Source: Psychrobacter immobilis (GTDB taxonomy: Bacteria > Pseudomonadota > Gammaproteobacteria > Pseudomonadales > Moraxellaceae). Taken from it: a stretch of DNA of 64,000 nt. A program made the position numbers and the translations under genes. Positions 36,858 to 46,075 of this stretch are shown here, in pieces (positions within the stretch are counted from its first letter, which is position 1; each line of letters starts with the position of its first letter). The notes below the pieces were generated by a model, which saw only the letters and a list, made by a program, of their open reading frames with translations, made no database searches and had not been told where the DNA came from. The DNA is taken from the NCBI GenBank assembly GCA_904846265.1, contig CAJHAA010000005.1, positions 1 through 64,000 of the forward strand, read 5' to 3'.

Positions 36858-38276
36858 TTAAAACGTTCTTACATCGACAAAGTGACCCGCCAATGCTGCC
36901 GCTGCTGCCATCGCTGGACTGACTAAATGCGTACGACCACCATTGCCCTGACGGCCCTCAAAGTTACGGTTAGACGTTGAAGCGCAGTGCTCTTGTGGCT
37001 CAAGCTTATCCGCATTCATGGCAAGACACATCGAACAACCCGGCTCACGCCACTCAAATCCAGCCTCAGTAAACAAGGCATCTAAGCCTTCTGCTTCAGC
37101 CTGCAACTTCACTTGCCCAGAACCTGCCACAACGATGGCTTCTTTGATATTGTCAGCGACTTTACGACCTTTAATGACTGCGGCGGCATCACGCAAATCT
37201 TCGATACGCGAATTGGTACATGAACCAATAAAAATACGATCAAGCTGGATATCGGTAATCTTTTGCCCAGCATCTAAACCCATATAGGTATAAGCACGTA
37301 ACCAGCCCTCTTCTTGCGCTTCATCAGTGGCTTGGTCAGGAGTTGGTACTGACTGCGTGATATCAACAACCATTTCAGGAGAGGTTCCCCAAGAGACTTG
37401 TGGCGCTATTTGGCTACCATCCAACTCAACCACAGTATCAAATACCGCGTCATCATCTGAATATAAGGTACGCCAGTAAGCTTCCGCTTGCGCCCATTGC
37501 TCAGAGGTTGGCGCATAAGGACGACCTTTGACATACTCGATGGTTGTGTCATCGACCGCAACCATACCCACGCGAGCACCCGCTTCGATCGCCATGTTAC
37601 AAACGGTCATGCGACCTTCCATACTCATGTCTTCAAATACTTGCCCAGCAAATTCGATAGCATGACCTGTCCCGCCAGCCGTGCCAATCTTTGCAATGAT
37701 AGCAAGTACCACGTCTTTTGAAGTCACGCCAGCACCAAGCTTACCAGTGACACGAATTTGCATATTTTTTGATTTCTTTTGAATTAAGCACTGCGTTGCC
37801 AATACATGCTCAACCTCTGATGTGCCGATACCGTGCGCTAAGCAGCCCAGCGCGCCATGAGTAGCGGTATGAGAATCACCACAAACAACCGTCATACCCG
37901 GTAACACCAAACCTTGCTCAGGGCCAACGACGTGTAAAATGCCTTGACGAGCATCATTAATCGTAAACTCAGCGATATCAAATTTGGCGCAATTTTCATC
38001 CAAGGTTACTACCTGCAAGCGTGATACTTTATCCTTAATTCCAGGCACGCCTTCTAAACGCTCTTTAGTGACTGTGGGTACGTTATGATCAGGACTGGCG
38101 ATATTAGCCGACAGGCGCCACGGTGCTCTATTGGCTAATTCCAAGCCTTCAAATGCTTGCGGACTGGTCACTTCATGCAACAGATGGCGGTCGATATAAA
38201 TCAGGCTCGAACCATCGTCACGCTTGGTGACTTCGTGAGCATTCCAAAGTTTGTCATATAACGTTTGACCTGCCAT
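36858..38276 (-). CDS. leuC: 3-isopropylmalate dehydratase, large subunit
   Basis: A 472-residue aconitase-family subunit. [69 protein letters not shown] and [20 protein letters not shown] carry the three cysteine ligands of the 4Fe-4S cluster. [20 protein letters not shown] near the end is diagnostic for LeuC. It is the first gene of the leu group and is divergent from a LysR regulator. Confidence 0.98.
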   Translation of the reverse strand: MAGQTLYDKLWNAHEVTKRDDGSSLIYIDRHLLHEVTSPQAFEGLELANRAPWRLSANIASPDHNVPTVTKERLEGVPGIKDKVSRLQVVTLDENCAKFDIAEFTINDARQGILHVVGPEQGLVLPGMTVVCGDSHTATHGALGCLAHGIGTSEVEHVLATQCLIQKKSKNMQIRVTGKLGAGVTSKDVVLAIIAKIGTAGGTGHAIEFAGQVFEDMSMEGRMTVCNMAIEAGARVGMVAVDDTTIEYVKGRPYAPTSEQWAQAEAYWRTLYSDDDAVFDTVVELDGSQIAPQVSWGTSPEMVVDITQSVPTPDQATDEAQEEGWLRAYTYMGLDAGQKITDIQLDRIFIGSCTNSRIEDLRDAAAVIKGRKVADNIKEAIVVAGSGQVKLQAEAEGLDALFTEAGFEWREPGCSMCLAMNADKLEPQEHCASTSNRNFEGRQGNGGRTHLVSPAMAAAAALAGHFVDVRTF

Positions 38277-38735
38277 GTTGCTATCCTTTATTAGTTACTA
38301 ATTACTGGTTTTTTTACTTGCTTATAGTCATTCCACTATAAAAGTATTACTGCGTTAACCTCGCTTGAAGTATTAAATATACATCTACACTCGGTTGCCT
38401 TGTACTACTTTTAAGTTGACTCGACTATAGTCTATGGTAAAAATTTTATACGCAGCGGCATCGTCAGCGGCGCTTGTATCAAAATCGATATTTTTATATT
38501 GGTGATTTTACATTGATGACCATTATCAGCGCTTAAAACCTGCGATGAGCTGCGAATAGTCAATTTAATAGAATAAATATGTCACAATACGTCTTGATGT
38601 CTTGTGATTATAGCAGGCTAATCCTATAATAATAATTGATGATTTTTGCCCAGACGCAAACTTTTATTTCTAATACATTGTGATTGGGTCAGCCAACTTT
38701 TATTTATAGCTCGCAAAGTAGCTAAGGACATCCGT
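38277..38735. promoter_or_regulatory. Divergent control region of leuC and the LysR gene
   Basis: About 460 bases between divergent genes, the usual place for LysR binding. A perfect 10-bp palindrome GACTATAGTC lies at 38423-38432, about 150 bases before leuC. An AT-rich TAAAAATTTTATA follows. No leader peptide with a run of Leu codons was found. The site assignment is inference. Confidence 0.4.
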
Positions 38736-39608
38736 TTGAACACCACAAACTTGACGACATTCGTTACCGTTATGCACACTGGCAGCATCTCAGGTGCCGC
38801 AGAAAAACTGTTTATCACACAGCCTGCCGTCAGTAAACGCATCAAAAATTTGGAAGATGAATTCAACATTACTTTGTTTGATACGGTGGGACGCGGCATT
38901 GTACCGACCCAAGCAGCCAATGAAATGCTGCCGCACGCCAAGCGTTGGCTAGAAGATTATGAGAATTTTAAGATTAATCTGCAACACTCTCAGCATATCG
39001 TATCTGGCAAATTAGTGATCGGTACCAGTCATCATATTGGCTTGCACCATTTAGCGCCTGTACTTAAGCATTTTATCCAAGCTTATCCTGCCGTACAACT
39101 AGAAGTACATTTTGTTGATTCAGAAAAAGCGCACAAAGCCGTACTCGATGGCGATTTATCATTAGCATTTTTAACACTGCCGCCCGTTTATGATAAGCGC
39201 TTGACCTATCATACGCTATGGTCAGACCCTCTTTACTTTATGACAGGTACGCTATCGCCTTTAGCGACCAAATCTAATGTGACACTAGAGCAATTGGCAC
39301 GCTATCCTGCTATTTTACCGTCTGCCAACACCTTTACCAGTCAAATTACCTTGGCTGAATTTGCTAAGCACAATCTGAAACCCTATGCCACGATGAGCAC
39401 CAATCCTCTTGAGTCTATTCGCATGTTGGTTTCTGTTGGTCTGGGATGGTCTGTATTACCGCAAACGATGATCAGTCAAGATTTAGAACGTATCGATATG
39501 GCAGACAATATAGAGTTACAACGCTATTTGGGTGTGGTTATCAATCCGAAATTGACGCAATCTAGCAGCGTTACAGCTTTGTTAGACTTGTTAGCGCCTA
39601 TTGAATAA
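38736..39608 (+). CDS. LysR-family transcriptional regulator
   Basis: A LysR protein of 290 residues with a probable TTG start (LNTTNLTTFVTVMHTGSISG), set by AAGGA 7 bases upstream. The helix-turn-helix is GAAEKLFITQPAVSKRIKNL. The effector domain follows (LVIGTSHHIGLHHLAPVLKH and LGWSVLPQTMISQDLERIDM). The frame is open for 30 more codons upstream but that part is not LysR-like. It is divergent from leuC, so it is a good candidate for control of the leucine genes; the effector would then be an isopropylmalate-type molecule, by analogy only. Confidence 0.9.
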   Translation: MNTTNLTTFVTVMHTGSISGAAEKLFITQPAVSKRIKNLEDEFNITLFDTVGRGIVPTQAANEMLPHAKRWLEDYENFKINLQHSQHIVSGKLVIGTSHHIGLHHLAPVLKHFIQAYPAVQLEVHFVDSEKAHKAVLDGDLSLAFLTLPPVYDKRLTYHTLWSDPLYFMTGTLSPLATKSNVTLEQLARYPAILPSANTFTSQITLAEFAKHNLKPYATMSTNPLESIRMLVSVGLGWSVLPQTMISQDLERIDMADNIELQRYLGVVINPKLTQSSSVTALLDLLAPIE

Positions 39609-40085
39609 GACTCTCGCTAAACGATGATTAGAGCGTGCTATGGAATCTAAAAAGCACGCTATTCGCATTTATGACCCTCATGCGTTATAATACGCTTGAC
39701 GTTGTTTTTATAACAAAAATTTACTATAAGAACACTGATAGTCATATATTGAACACTTCGAGTAATATATGATGGTTAATAGTAGGTTTAATGGTTTTAA
39801 ATGATTGGTTATATAGGTGGCCGATACTGATAAATGAGTCGCAAATGCGAGCAATCGATATGATGTAATATGACATTCTTATTGACCTCTAAGCACTGCG
39901 AATTCGTATTAGCCCTAGAACAGCATCAATCATATAAAACTAACAGCAGATATTGAATAAAAGCCATTATGTCCTACTTAATGGCTTTTTTCGTCTTTAG
40001 ATATTGTTTGGGACATCGTCCTATAACACTTAATCTTTATAGTTAAAATAATTACCGCCAACCATGTTGGTTAAGGACAATTTAT
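39609..40085. other. Intergenic region upstream of putP
   Basis: 477 bases without a gene. It holds a stem AGCGTGCT / AGCACGCT (39632-39660) just past the LysR gene, without T-run. A second hairpin near 39960 is listed separately. CCAAC-CAT-GTTGG (40058-40070) stands directly before the putP ribosome site AAGGA and could fold in the 5' leader. Confidence 0.45.
39959..39992 (+). terminator. Terminator-like hairpin upstream of putP
   Basis: AAAAGCCATT and AATGGCTTTT form a 10-bp stem around an 11-base loop, followed by T. It lies 350 bases past the LysR stop and 95 bases before putP, so it could end a readthrough transcript or act as an attenuator. Confidence 0.65.
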
Positions 40086-41585
40086 ATGAACGGAGTTTCT
40101 AGTGGCGTGCTGGTATCACTTGGCGCCTATTTTTTAGTGATGATTGGTATTGGCATTTACGCTTACTTTAAGCAAGCCAATGATACTGAAGGCTATATGT
40201 TAGGAGGACGCAGTTTAGGTCCCGCAGTCACTGCACTATCGGCAGGTGCATCAGATATGTCAGGTTGGTTACTACTTGGCTTGCCCGGCTATATGTATGC
40301 TGACGGTGTCGTGAGTATATGGATCGCACTTGGTTTGACACTTGGTGCATTTTTAAACTACCTTATCGTGGCACCTCGCCTTCGCGTTTATACCGAAGTG
40401 GCTGACAATGCCATCACTCTACCCGATTATTTCGCCAACCGCTTTGAAGATAAGTCGCACATGCTGCGTGTTATCTCAGCCGTGGTTATCATTTTATTCT
40501 TCACGGTTTATACTGCTGCAAGCCTAGTAGGCGGTGGTAAACTCTTCGAAAGCTCACTAAATCTTTCTTATAGCACTGGTCTATGGGTCACCGCTGGCGT
40601 TGTCGTTGCTTATACGTTATTCGGTGGTTTCTTAGCCGTTTCGATGACTGACTTTGTACAGGGTATCATCATGCTATTTGCGATGGTCATTGTTCCTGTC
40701 GTCGCTTTCACTGATCTGGGTGGTATTTCAGCCACCACGCAAGCGGTTAGAAATATCGATCCAAGCTTGCTTAACATTACTAACGGTATGAGTATCCTTG
40801 GTATTGTGTCATTAATGGCATGGGGTTTAGGCTATTTTGGTCAGCCACATATCATTGTACGTTTTATGGCCATTCGCTCAGTCAAAGATGTCCCTACTGC
40901 CCGTAACATCGGTATGAGCTGGATGATTGTCAGCCTTATCGGGGCACTGATGACAGGTTTTGCTGGTCGTGCGTATGTGCAAAAGACAGCGATGACTTTA
41001 GATGATCCTGAAACCATCTTTTTAGTATTTACGCAGTTTTTATTCCATCCATTGGTTTCAGGCTTCTTATTAGCTGCAATTTTAGCTGCGATTATGAGTA
41101 CCATCTCATCACAGCTATTGGTAGTATCAAGCTCATTGACTAAAGATGTCTATAAGTTGTTTTTTGATCAAGATGCACCTGAGGCACGTCAAGTATTGGT
41201 CGGCCGCATTTCCGTAATCATTGTCGCCGTTGTTGCCATTTTACTGGCGTCTAATCCAGAAAGCTCAGTATTGAATTTGGTGTCTAACGCTTGGGCAGGG
41301 TTTGGTGCAGCATTTGGACCGTTGGTTATTTTCAGCCTAATCTGGCGCGGTATGAACCGTAACGGTGCAGTTGCTGGTATGGTGGTCGGGGCATTGACGG
41401 TTATTCTATGGATTTATGGTCCTTTCCAGATGAACGGCATGGCACTCAATAGCTGGTTATATGCTATCGTTCCGGGCTTTATCTTAAGTACAATCGCCAT
41501 TTTTGCGGTAAGTATCATGACAGGCGGTCCAAAAGCCTCTGTTACTGCGAAATTTAAAGAAATGGAACTCAATTTAAATAAATAA
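40086..41585 (+). CDS. putP: Sodium/proline symporter
   Basis: A 499-residue sodium:solute symporter (SSS family) with about 13 membrane segments. EGYMLGGRSLGPAVTALSAG, ASDMSGWLLLGLPGYMYADG, NAITLPDYFANRFEDKSHML, GYFGQPHIIVRFMAIRSVKD and AAILAAIMSTISSQLLVVSS are PutP-type. It imports proline with Na+. No putA gene is near. AAGGA precedes the ATG, and a terminator follows directly, so it is monocistronic. Confidence 0.94.
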   Translation: MNGVSSGVLVSLGAYFLVMIGIGIYAYFKQANDTEGYMLGGRSLGPAVTALSAGASDMSGWLLLGLPGYMYADGVVSIWIALGLTLGAFLNYLIVAPRLRVYTEVADNAITLPDYFANRFEDKSHMLRVISAVVIILFFTVYTAASLVGGGKLFESSLNLSYSTGLWVTAGVVVAYTLFGGFLAVSMTDFVQGIIMLFAMVIVPVVAFTDLGGISATTQAVRNIDPSLLNITNGMSILGIVSLMAWGLGYFGQPHIIVRFMAIRSVKDVPTARNIGMSWMIVSLIGALMTGFAGRAYVQKTAMTLDDPETIFLVFTQFLFHPLVSGFLLAAILAAIMSTISSQLLVVSSSLTKDVYKLFFDQDAPEARQVLVGRISVIIVAVVAILLASNPESSVLNLVSNAWAGFGAAFGPLVIFSLIWRGMNRNGAVAGMVVGALTVILWIYGPFQMNGMALNSWLYAIVPGFILSTIAIFAVSIMTGGPKASVTAKFKEMELNLNK

Positions 41586-41598
41586 GCTTATCGATATA

Positions 41599-41630
41599 AA
41601 AAAACCTCGCCATCATTGGTGAGGTTTTTT
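41599..41630 (+). terminator. Terminator after putP
   Basis: AAAACCTC-GCC-ATCA-TTGGTGAGGTTTT folds into an 11-bp stem with one G-U pair, then TTTT. It starts 14 bases past the putP stop. Confidence 0.88.
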
Positions 41631-41669
41631 ATTGATGACTATTAAATATAATACCTAGGACATTGGTAT

Positions 41670-41795
41670 ATAAGTAAGCTATAGTCAAGGAATTTTAGAA
41701 TCGCTACAAGGCTATCGACCGAAGATAGCACACTGAGTACATCTAGGGCGGGTAACACCGTAGCGGTTTAAAAGTGCTCTGACTATATAGTTATT
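41670..41795. repeat. MITE-like structured element
   Basis: Nested inverted repeats: CTATAGTCA (41679-41687) opposite TGACTATATAG (41780-41790); CGCTAC (41702-41707) opposite GTAGCG (41760-41765); and an inner hairpin GCTATC-GACCGAA-GATAGC (41711-41729). The outer ends align imperfectly over about 30 bp. No coding frame is seen. This looks like a miniature inverted-repeat element or other dispersed repeat, but only one copy is present in the window. Confidence 0.5.
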
Positions 41796-42383
41796 TCTAT
41801 TAGAAATCTCATACTTAACTAATAGCGCTATAACATTTCATAATTCAGGTATTAACTTTTCACTCAATCATCATTCTTGTAGCTACTTATACTATGTCAT
41901 TAATCATCTAACTTGTTAGTGTAAGATATGCTACTGAATAAATTTATAATGCGCCTCAAATATCAAAGATAAATGGATAATCAGAGCTACCTCAGCGAGG
42001 CTAAAGATTTAGAGGTATGGCGGTTATGATATCCATTAGCGCTGGCACAATACCGAGCACCATAGGGTCATCGATATATAAGATCATCTATAAGATGACA
42101 CACTATTAGCGCTGAGAGGTCAATGAGTCTTGGACTTAAGTGCGTTTCAAGAAGCATATATTTCAGCTGAAATATACTTATGATCGTAATAACTCAATGA
42201 TGTTGTGGCTTATGTTTGAGGCAAATATCGTTTAATTGCGGGCAAGAAACCAATCACTGCCGTCTTAGACATCATCTAAAAAAACTGTCAAATAAATTTA
42301 TTATTTTGCTAAAAATCTTTATGCACACTTTAAAGTCGTTGATTTAATGTTCTTTTATATCAATTTCTATTTCGAACACCGAT
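41796..42383. other. Gene-free interval between putP and the first porin gene
   Basis: No credible coding frame is found. It holds a hairpin TCATCT-ATA-AGATGA near 42085, a repeated ATTAGCGCTG (near 42037 and 42104), and a 20-bp perfect palindrome listed separately. Since the flanking genes converge, promoters are not expected here. Confidence 0.4.
42157..42176. repeat. 20-bp perfect palindrome
   Basis: TATATTTCAGCTGAAATATA reads the same on both strands with no spacer. It lies in gene-free DNA between convergent genes. Confidence 0.8.
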
Positions 42384-42416
42384 AAAAAAGCGACCCATCA
42401 CGGATCGCTTTTTTTA
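42384..42416 (-). terminator. Terminator after the first FadL-type porin gene
   Basis: AAAAAAGCGA and TCGCTTTTTT pair in a 10-bp stem; on the minus strand a T-run ends it. It is nearly the same hairpin as that after the second porin gene. Confidence 0.88.
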
Positions 42417-42442
42417 TGTATTGATACTGCTAAATATGCGTA

Positions 42443-43960
42443 TTATTTAGTGTCTTGGTAAGACAACTTCACACCGAAGATATATCCATCATTGTCTTGG
42501 AAATCACCAACTATCTGCTTAGTCGGTAACTGACCTTTTGCATCACCAAACCATAAGTATTTGCCGCCCGCTGATACTGCCCAGTTTTCTGTCACGTTAT
42601 ACTTTGCACCCAAACCAGCGCTGTAATAGCCTTCGATAGGACCTAACGAAGTGACAGGGTTGCCAGCACCACTATCCCAACCAACGGTACCGCTAATTGC
42701 AAGTGCTGGCGCAACACGCTTGGCAAGACCAAGCTCTACTTGCCATTGATCATCATCATATTCTACGAGTGCTAATCCATCAGGACCATAGGTAGGGTTG
42801 TTTTTACTTACTTGATTATATAACGGCGGTACAATAGAAAAGTCGCTCCATGGTACCCAGCGTACTTTGGCAGTGGCTAAGGTTGTTGGGTTAATACCCG
42901 TTTGAAAATCAAAGTTTACTGACTGCGGTGTAGTGATTTCCATGGCCGTAGTTTGGCTGGCTTCTGCTGGGTTACCCGCTAATAAACCTGCTAACGGATA
43001 CGTTTCAGCGATCTTCATATTATGATCAATCTCTGAACGATAGGTCAACGCCGCTTTTAAAGCAATTTCAGGTTTGCTATATGATGCACCTACTATATAA
43101 CCATAGTCTTGATCTGGACTAATATGTGAGGTATAACCAGTGGCAAGTCCATATGCACTACCACGCAATTTGACATCAGCCTGAATCCGCTGAGCAACGG
43201 GGCCGCCATAAACTTGGAATTCTTTGTTTGCACCAAATTTGGCACCTAGAATAGCGGTGATACTTTCAGAACGCACTTCGACGTTAGTGCCTTCAGTGTT
43301 AGCAAGTTGACCATTAGCGTAGTTATCAACTCCTACTAATGTAGGTAAAGCCGCCTCGCCAGTGGCAATCTGTGCTTGAAGAACAGTAATTTGTGTTTGT
43401 ATCCCAGCCTGAGCTACTGGATCTGTAGTATTTTGCAGAGCCCCTTGTAGTTGCGTAACACCAGCCCTAGCTCTAGCTAGATTCCCTGGAAGTTCATCAA
43501 CATAATTACTTAACTCTTGAGCATTAGTTACTTCGGGTAATAAAGGAGTTATTCGATCTCCAATAAGAGCATCAATTGCTGCAGTTGGAGCGCCTGTAAA
43601 GTTACTATCTCCAGTGTAAGCTGCTGCTGCACCAAATGGCTCATCATATAAAATACCGACACTAAATGTATCGTTGACATCCGCTTTTACGCCATAACGG
43701 AAGAAATCGTAATACTCAGCGATATCGCCAGTCTTATTGCCTTGAACATAACCTGCATCATCGGTAGCGACACGGCCATTATCATAACCACTAACATCAG
43801 CATCGATATAGGTGTAAACAGCTTCAGCATAGGTGCCATCTTGGAGGAAGGCTGTGACATCCTGACCTGAACGGTCAAGACCAGCAGCATTGGTTACGCT
43901 AGCTACAGAAAAAGCGGCAATTGCTACTGCAAGGGTTTTTAAATGAAAAGTATTGCGCAT
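42443..43960 (-). CDS. FadL/OmpP1-family outer-membrane transport protein (paralog A)
   Basis: A 505-residue beta-barrel protein with signal peptide MRNTFHLKTLAVAIAAFSVA ending SVTNA, mature start AGLDRSGQDVTAFLQDGTYA. The barrel strands alternate and the protein ends in a C-terminal aromatic-type strand (GYIFGVKLSYQDTK). FadL-family channels pass long-chain fatty acids or other hydrophobic compounds across the outer membrane. Compared with paralog B downstream of its promoter, it has an extra segment of about 90 residues (near 120-215), rich in Ala, Gln, Leu and Thr and probably helical. The C-terminal 75 residues are almost the same in both copies. Confidence 0.88.
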   Translation of the reverse strand: MRNTFHLKTLAVAIAAFSVASVTNAAGLDRSGQDVTAFLQDGTYAEAVYTYIDADVSGYDNGRVATDDAGYVQGNKTGDIAEYYDFFRYGVKADVNDTFSVGILYDEPFGAAAAYTGDSNFTGAPTAAIDALIGDRITPLLPEVTNAQELSNYVDELPGNLARARAGVTQLQGALQNTTDPVAQAGIQTQITVLQAQIATGEAALPTLVGVDNYANGQLANTEGTNVEVRSESITAILGAKFGANKEFQVYGGPVAQRIQADVKLRGSAYGLATGYTSHISPDQDYGYIVGASYSKPEIALKAALTYRSEIDHNMKIAETYPLAGLLAGNPAEASQTTAMEITTPQSVNFDFQTGINPTTLATAKVRWVPWSDFSIVPPLYNQVSKNNPTYGPDGLALVEYDDDQWQVELGLAKRVAPALAISGTVGWDSGAGNPVTSLGPIEGYYSAGLGAKYNVTENWAVSAGGKYLWFGDAKGQLPTKQIVGDFQDNDGYIFGVKLSYQDTK

Positions 43961-44290
43961 TGTGTATCTCCAAACGTCCTTGTTGTTTTACTACTTAAAT
44001 AATCAATATTTAGCATTGCTGCGCATAACTTTATGATTATAAAAGTCGTGTCCTGAGATGAATACTAATGCCTTTTTGACACTAAAACAACAATTAAAGT
44101 GCTTTATTTCCCGAATATGACTGGACAGTACAAATAAGATACACGTACAAAACTAATATCTAGTTTTTCATTCTGATATTTTTTAAATTGCTCTCAGTAT
44201 TTTTTAGAGATAGCAGGCAGATACTTATCTGTTATAATTTAATAATTCTAAAACACTCTAATCCTTTATTAAACTTAAACACGCTGGCAT
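43961..44290. promoter_or_regulatory. Upstream region of porin gene A
   Basis: The first 35 bases (GTATCTCCAAACGTCC, then TTGTTTTACTACTT) match those before porin gene B, giving the same 5' leader and GGAGATAC ribosome site on the minus strand. A second shared block lies at 44079-44130 (ends ATATGACTGGACAGTA). The duplication therefore included the control region. Confidence 0.6.
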
Positions 44291-44320
44291 AAAAAAGCGA
44301 CCCAATCAGGATCGCTTTTT
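44291..44320 (-). terminator. Terminator after the second FadL-type porin gene
   Basis: AAAAAAGCGA / TCGCTTTTT stem, read on the minus strand; near copy of the hairpin after paralog A. Confidence 0.85.
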
Positions 44321-44358
44321 ATTATCTAGGCTATAGATTTATAATTTAGCAAATTACA

Positions 44359-45552
44359 TTAGTTTGCTTGGTAAGAAAGCTTCATGCCGAGTGCAAAACC
44401 ATCGTTGTCTTCAAAATCACTCACAATATTTTTGTTCGGTATTTGTCCTTCAGCATCACCGAACCATAAGTATTTACCACCAGCTGATACTGCCCAGTTT
44501 TCTGTCACATTATACTTGGCACCCAAACCAGCGCTGTAATAGCCTTCAATAGGACCTAGTGAGGTTACAGGATTACCAGCACCACTATCCCAACCAACAG
44601 TACCTGTCACTGCTAATGCTGGCGTCATGCGCTTAGCGAGACCTAGTTCAACTTGCCATTGATCTTCATCATAGCTTACTAGTGATAGGTTACTCGCTTC
44701 ATTATAAAGAGGCGGAACAATAGCAAAATCACTCCATGGTACCCAACGGACTTTAGCAGTCGCAAGCATCGTCGGATTGATACCCGTTTGGAAATCAAAG
44801 TTTACAGATTCAGGTGTAGTAATATCAATTTTACCAGCTCTATTTGGATTTTTTTGTTGGAAAGCCAGTGCTGGGAAGCTTTCTGAAATAGGTAAAGTAT
44901 GGTCAATTTCTGAACGATACGTCAGCGCAGCTTGTAAAGCAATTTCAGGCTTGCTGTAAGCAACACCGGCTAACCAACCATAATCTTGGTCAGCACTAAT
45001 ATGCGTAGTGTAACCGTCTGCTAAACCGTAAGCTTTGCCACGCAACTTTACATCTGCTTTTACACGTTGGGCTACTGGACCACCGTACACTTGAAACTCT
45101 TTATTCATACCAAGCTTTGCACCCAGGATACCAGTAATGCTCTCAGTACGTACTTCTACGTTAGTTTCTTCACCGTTTGGTTGTATGAGCCCACCAAAAT
45201 TAGGATTCGGTTCATGAGATACAAAGTCATTTTTACCGCTATAATCCGCAGCCGCGCCAAATGGCTCGTCATATAAGATACCAATACTAAAGGTTTCATT
45301 GATATCTGCTTTTACACCATAACGAAAAAAGTCATAGTCTTCTGCGATGTCATCAATTTTGTTGCCTGATTTGTCTTCACCAGTCACATCAGCATCGATA
45401 TACGTATAAACAGCTTCAGCATAGGTACCATCTTGTAAGAATGCGGTGATATCCTGACCTGAACGATCAAGACCAGCAGCACTAGCAACGCTAGCAATAG
45501 AAAGAGCAGCAACAGCTACTGTGAGAGTTTTCAAATGAAAATTTGCGCGCAT
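44359..45552 (-). CDS. FadL/OmpP1-family outer-membrane transport protein (paralog B)
   Basis: A 397-residue paralog of the preceding porin, with signal peptide MRANFHLKTLTVAVAALSIA ending SVASA and mature start AGLDRSGQDITAFLQDGTYA. It lacks the long helical insert of paralog A, having only NDFVSHEPNPNFGGLIQPNG at that place. Shared stretches include KYNVTENWAVSAGGKYLWFG and DSGAGNPVTSLGPIEGYYSA. It ends FALGMKLSYQAN. It has its own conserved leader and terminator, so each copy should be transcribed separately. The substrate may differ through the loop change. Confidence 0.9.
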   Translation of the reverse strand: MRANFHLKTLTVAVAALSIASVASAAGLDRSGQDITAFLQDGTYAEAVYTYIDADVTGEDKSGNKIDDIAEDYDFFRYGVKADINETFSIGILYDEPFGAAADYSGKNDFVSHEPNPNFGGLIQPNGEETNVEVRTESITGILGAKLGMNKEFQVYGGPVAQRVKADVKLRGKAYGLADGYTTHISADQDYGWLAGVAYSKPEIALQAALTYRSEIDHTLPISESFPALAFQQKNPNRAGKIDITTPESVNFDFQTGINPTMLATAKVRWVPWSDFAIVPPLYNEASNLSLVSYDEDQWQVELGLAKRMTPALAVTGTVGWDSGAGNPVTSLGPIEGYYSAGLGAKYNVTENWAVSAGGKYLWFGDAEGQIPNKNIVSDFEDNDGFALGMKLSYQAN

Positions 45553-45746
45553 TATGTATCTCCAAACGTCCGCATTGTTTTACTACTTTACTTAGTTTTA
45601 ATAAGCAAGCAGCATCCGAGGTGGAGGATAGTAATGATTTTCGAACATTAAAACAACTGCAAAACACATTATTTCCTGATTATGACTGAACAGTATCTGT
45701 ATTTCACAATGCGGATATAATAGTTATAAATTTTCAATCATTTAGT
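45553..45746. promoter_or_regulatory. Upstream region of porin gene B
   Basis: Contains the same 5' leader as gene A (GTATCTCCAAACGTCC) and a conserved block at 45645-45695 ending TTATGACTGAACAGTA. On the minus strand both genes thus share a TACTGT-C-AGTCAT-type motif about 120-170 bases before the start. Confidence 0.55.
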
Positions 45747-45806
45747 TTTTGCAGATATTAATTTTGCAGATATTAATTTTGCAGGTATTAATTTTGCAGG
45801 TATTAA
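45747..45806. repeat. Four tandem copies of a 15-bp unit at the slyX 3' end
   Basis: TTTTGCAGATATTAA is repeated four times without gaps; copies 3 and 4 carry G for A at the ninth base. The last copy includes the slyX stop codon (minus-strand TAA at 45803-45805). Confidence 0.92.
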
Positions 45807-46075
45807 TAATGAGGGGGTCTTTCTGCCATTACATCAAAAGGTGCAATGCCGCCTTCAGGATCCTGACTTTCCACTTGTTTATAAATCAGCTGCAACTGTC
45901 GTTGTAATGTCTGAATATCTTTATCTTGCCGCGCAATCACCTCATCGAGTCGCTCTACTGTCATCTCTAGATGCGCCATACTCATCTGTAAATCAATGAC
46001 TTGTTGCGTTTGTAAGTCAACATGCATAGCTAAAGCCTCGTTCTGAGCTTTATCTTGAGAATTAAATTGATTCAT
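45803..46075 (-). CDS. slyX: SlyX-family protein
   Basis: A 90-residue coiled-coil protein starting MNQFNSQDKAQNEALAMHVD; an open frame extends 56 codons upstream but is not SlyX-like, and GAGAAA precedes this ATG. LQMSMAHLEMTVERLDEVIA and RQDKDIQTLQRQLQLIYKQV form one long heptad helix, and the end ERPPHY is the SlyX signature. The function is unknown; the family is named after its place next to slyD in E. coli. It is divergent from uup. Confidence 0.93.
   Translation of the reverse strand: MNQFNSQDKAQNEALAMHVDLQTQQVIDLQMSMAHLEMTVERLDEVIARQDKDIQTLQRQLQLIYKQVESQDPEGGIAPFDVMAERPPHY

Noticed and set aside
38277..38645. Leucine leader peptide/attenuator before leuC
   Set aside because: No short ORF with a run of leucine codons followed by terminator/antiterminator stems was found.
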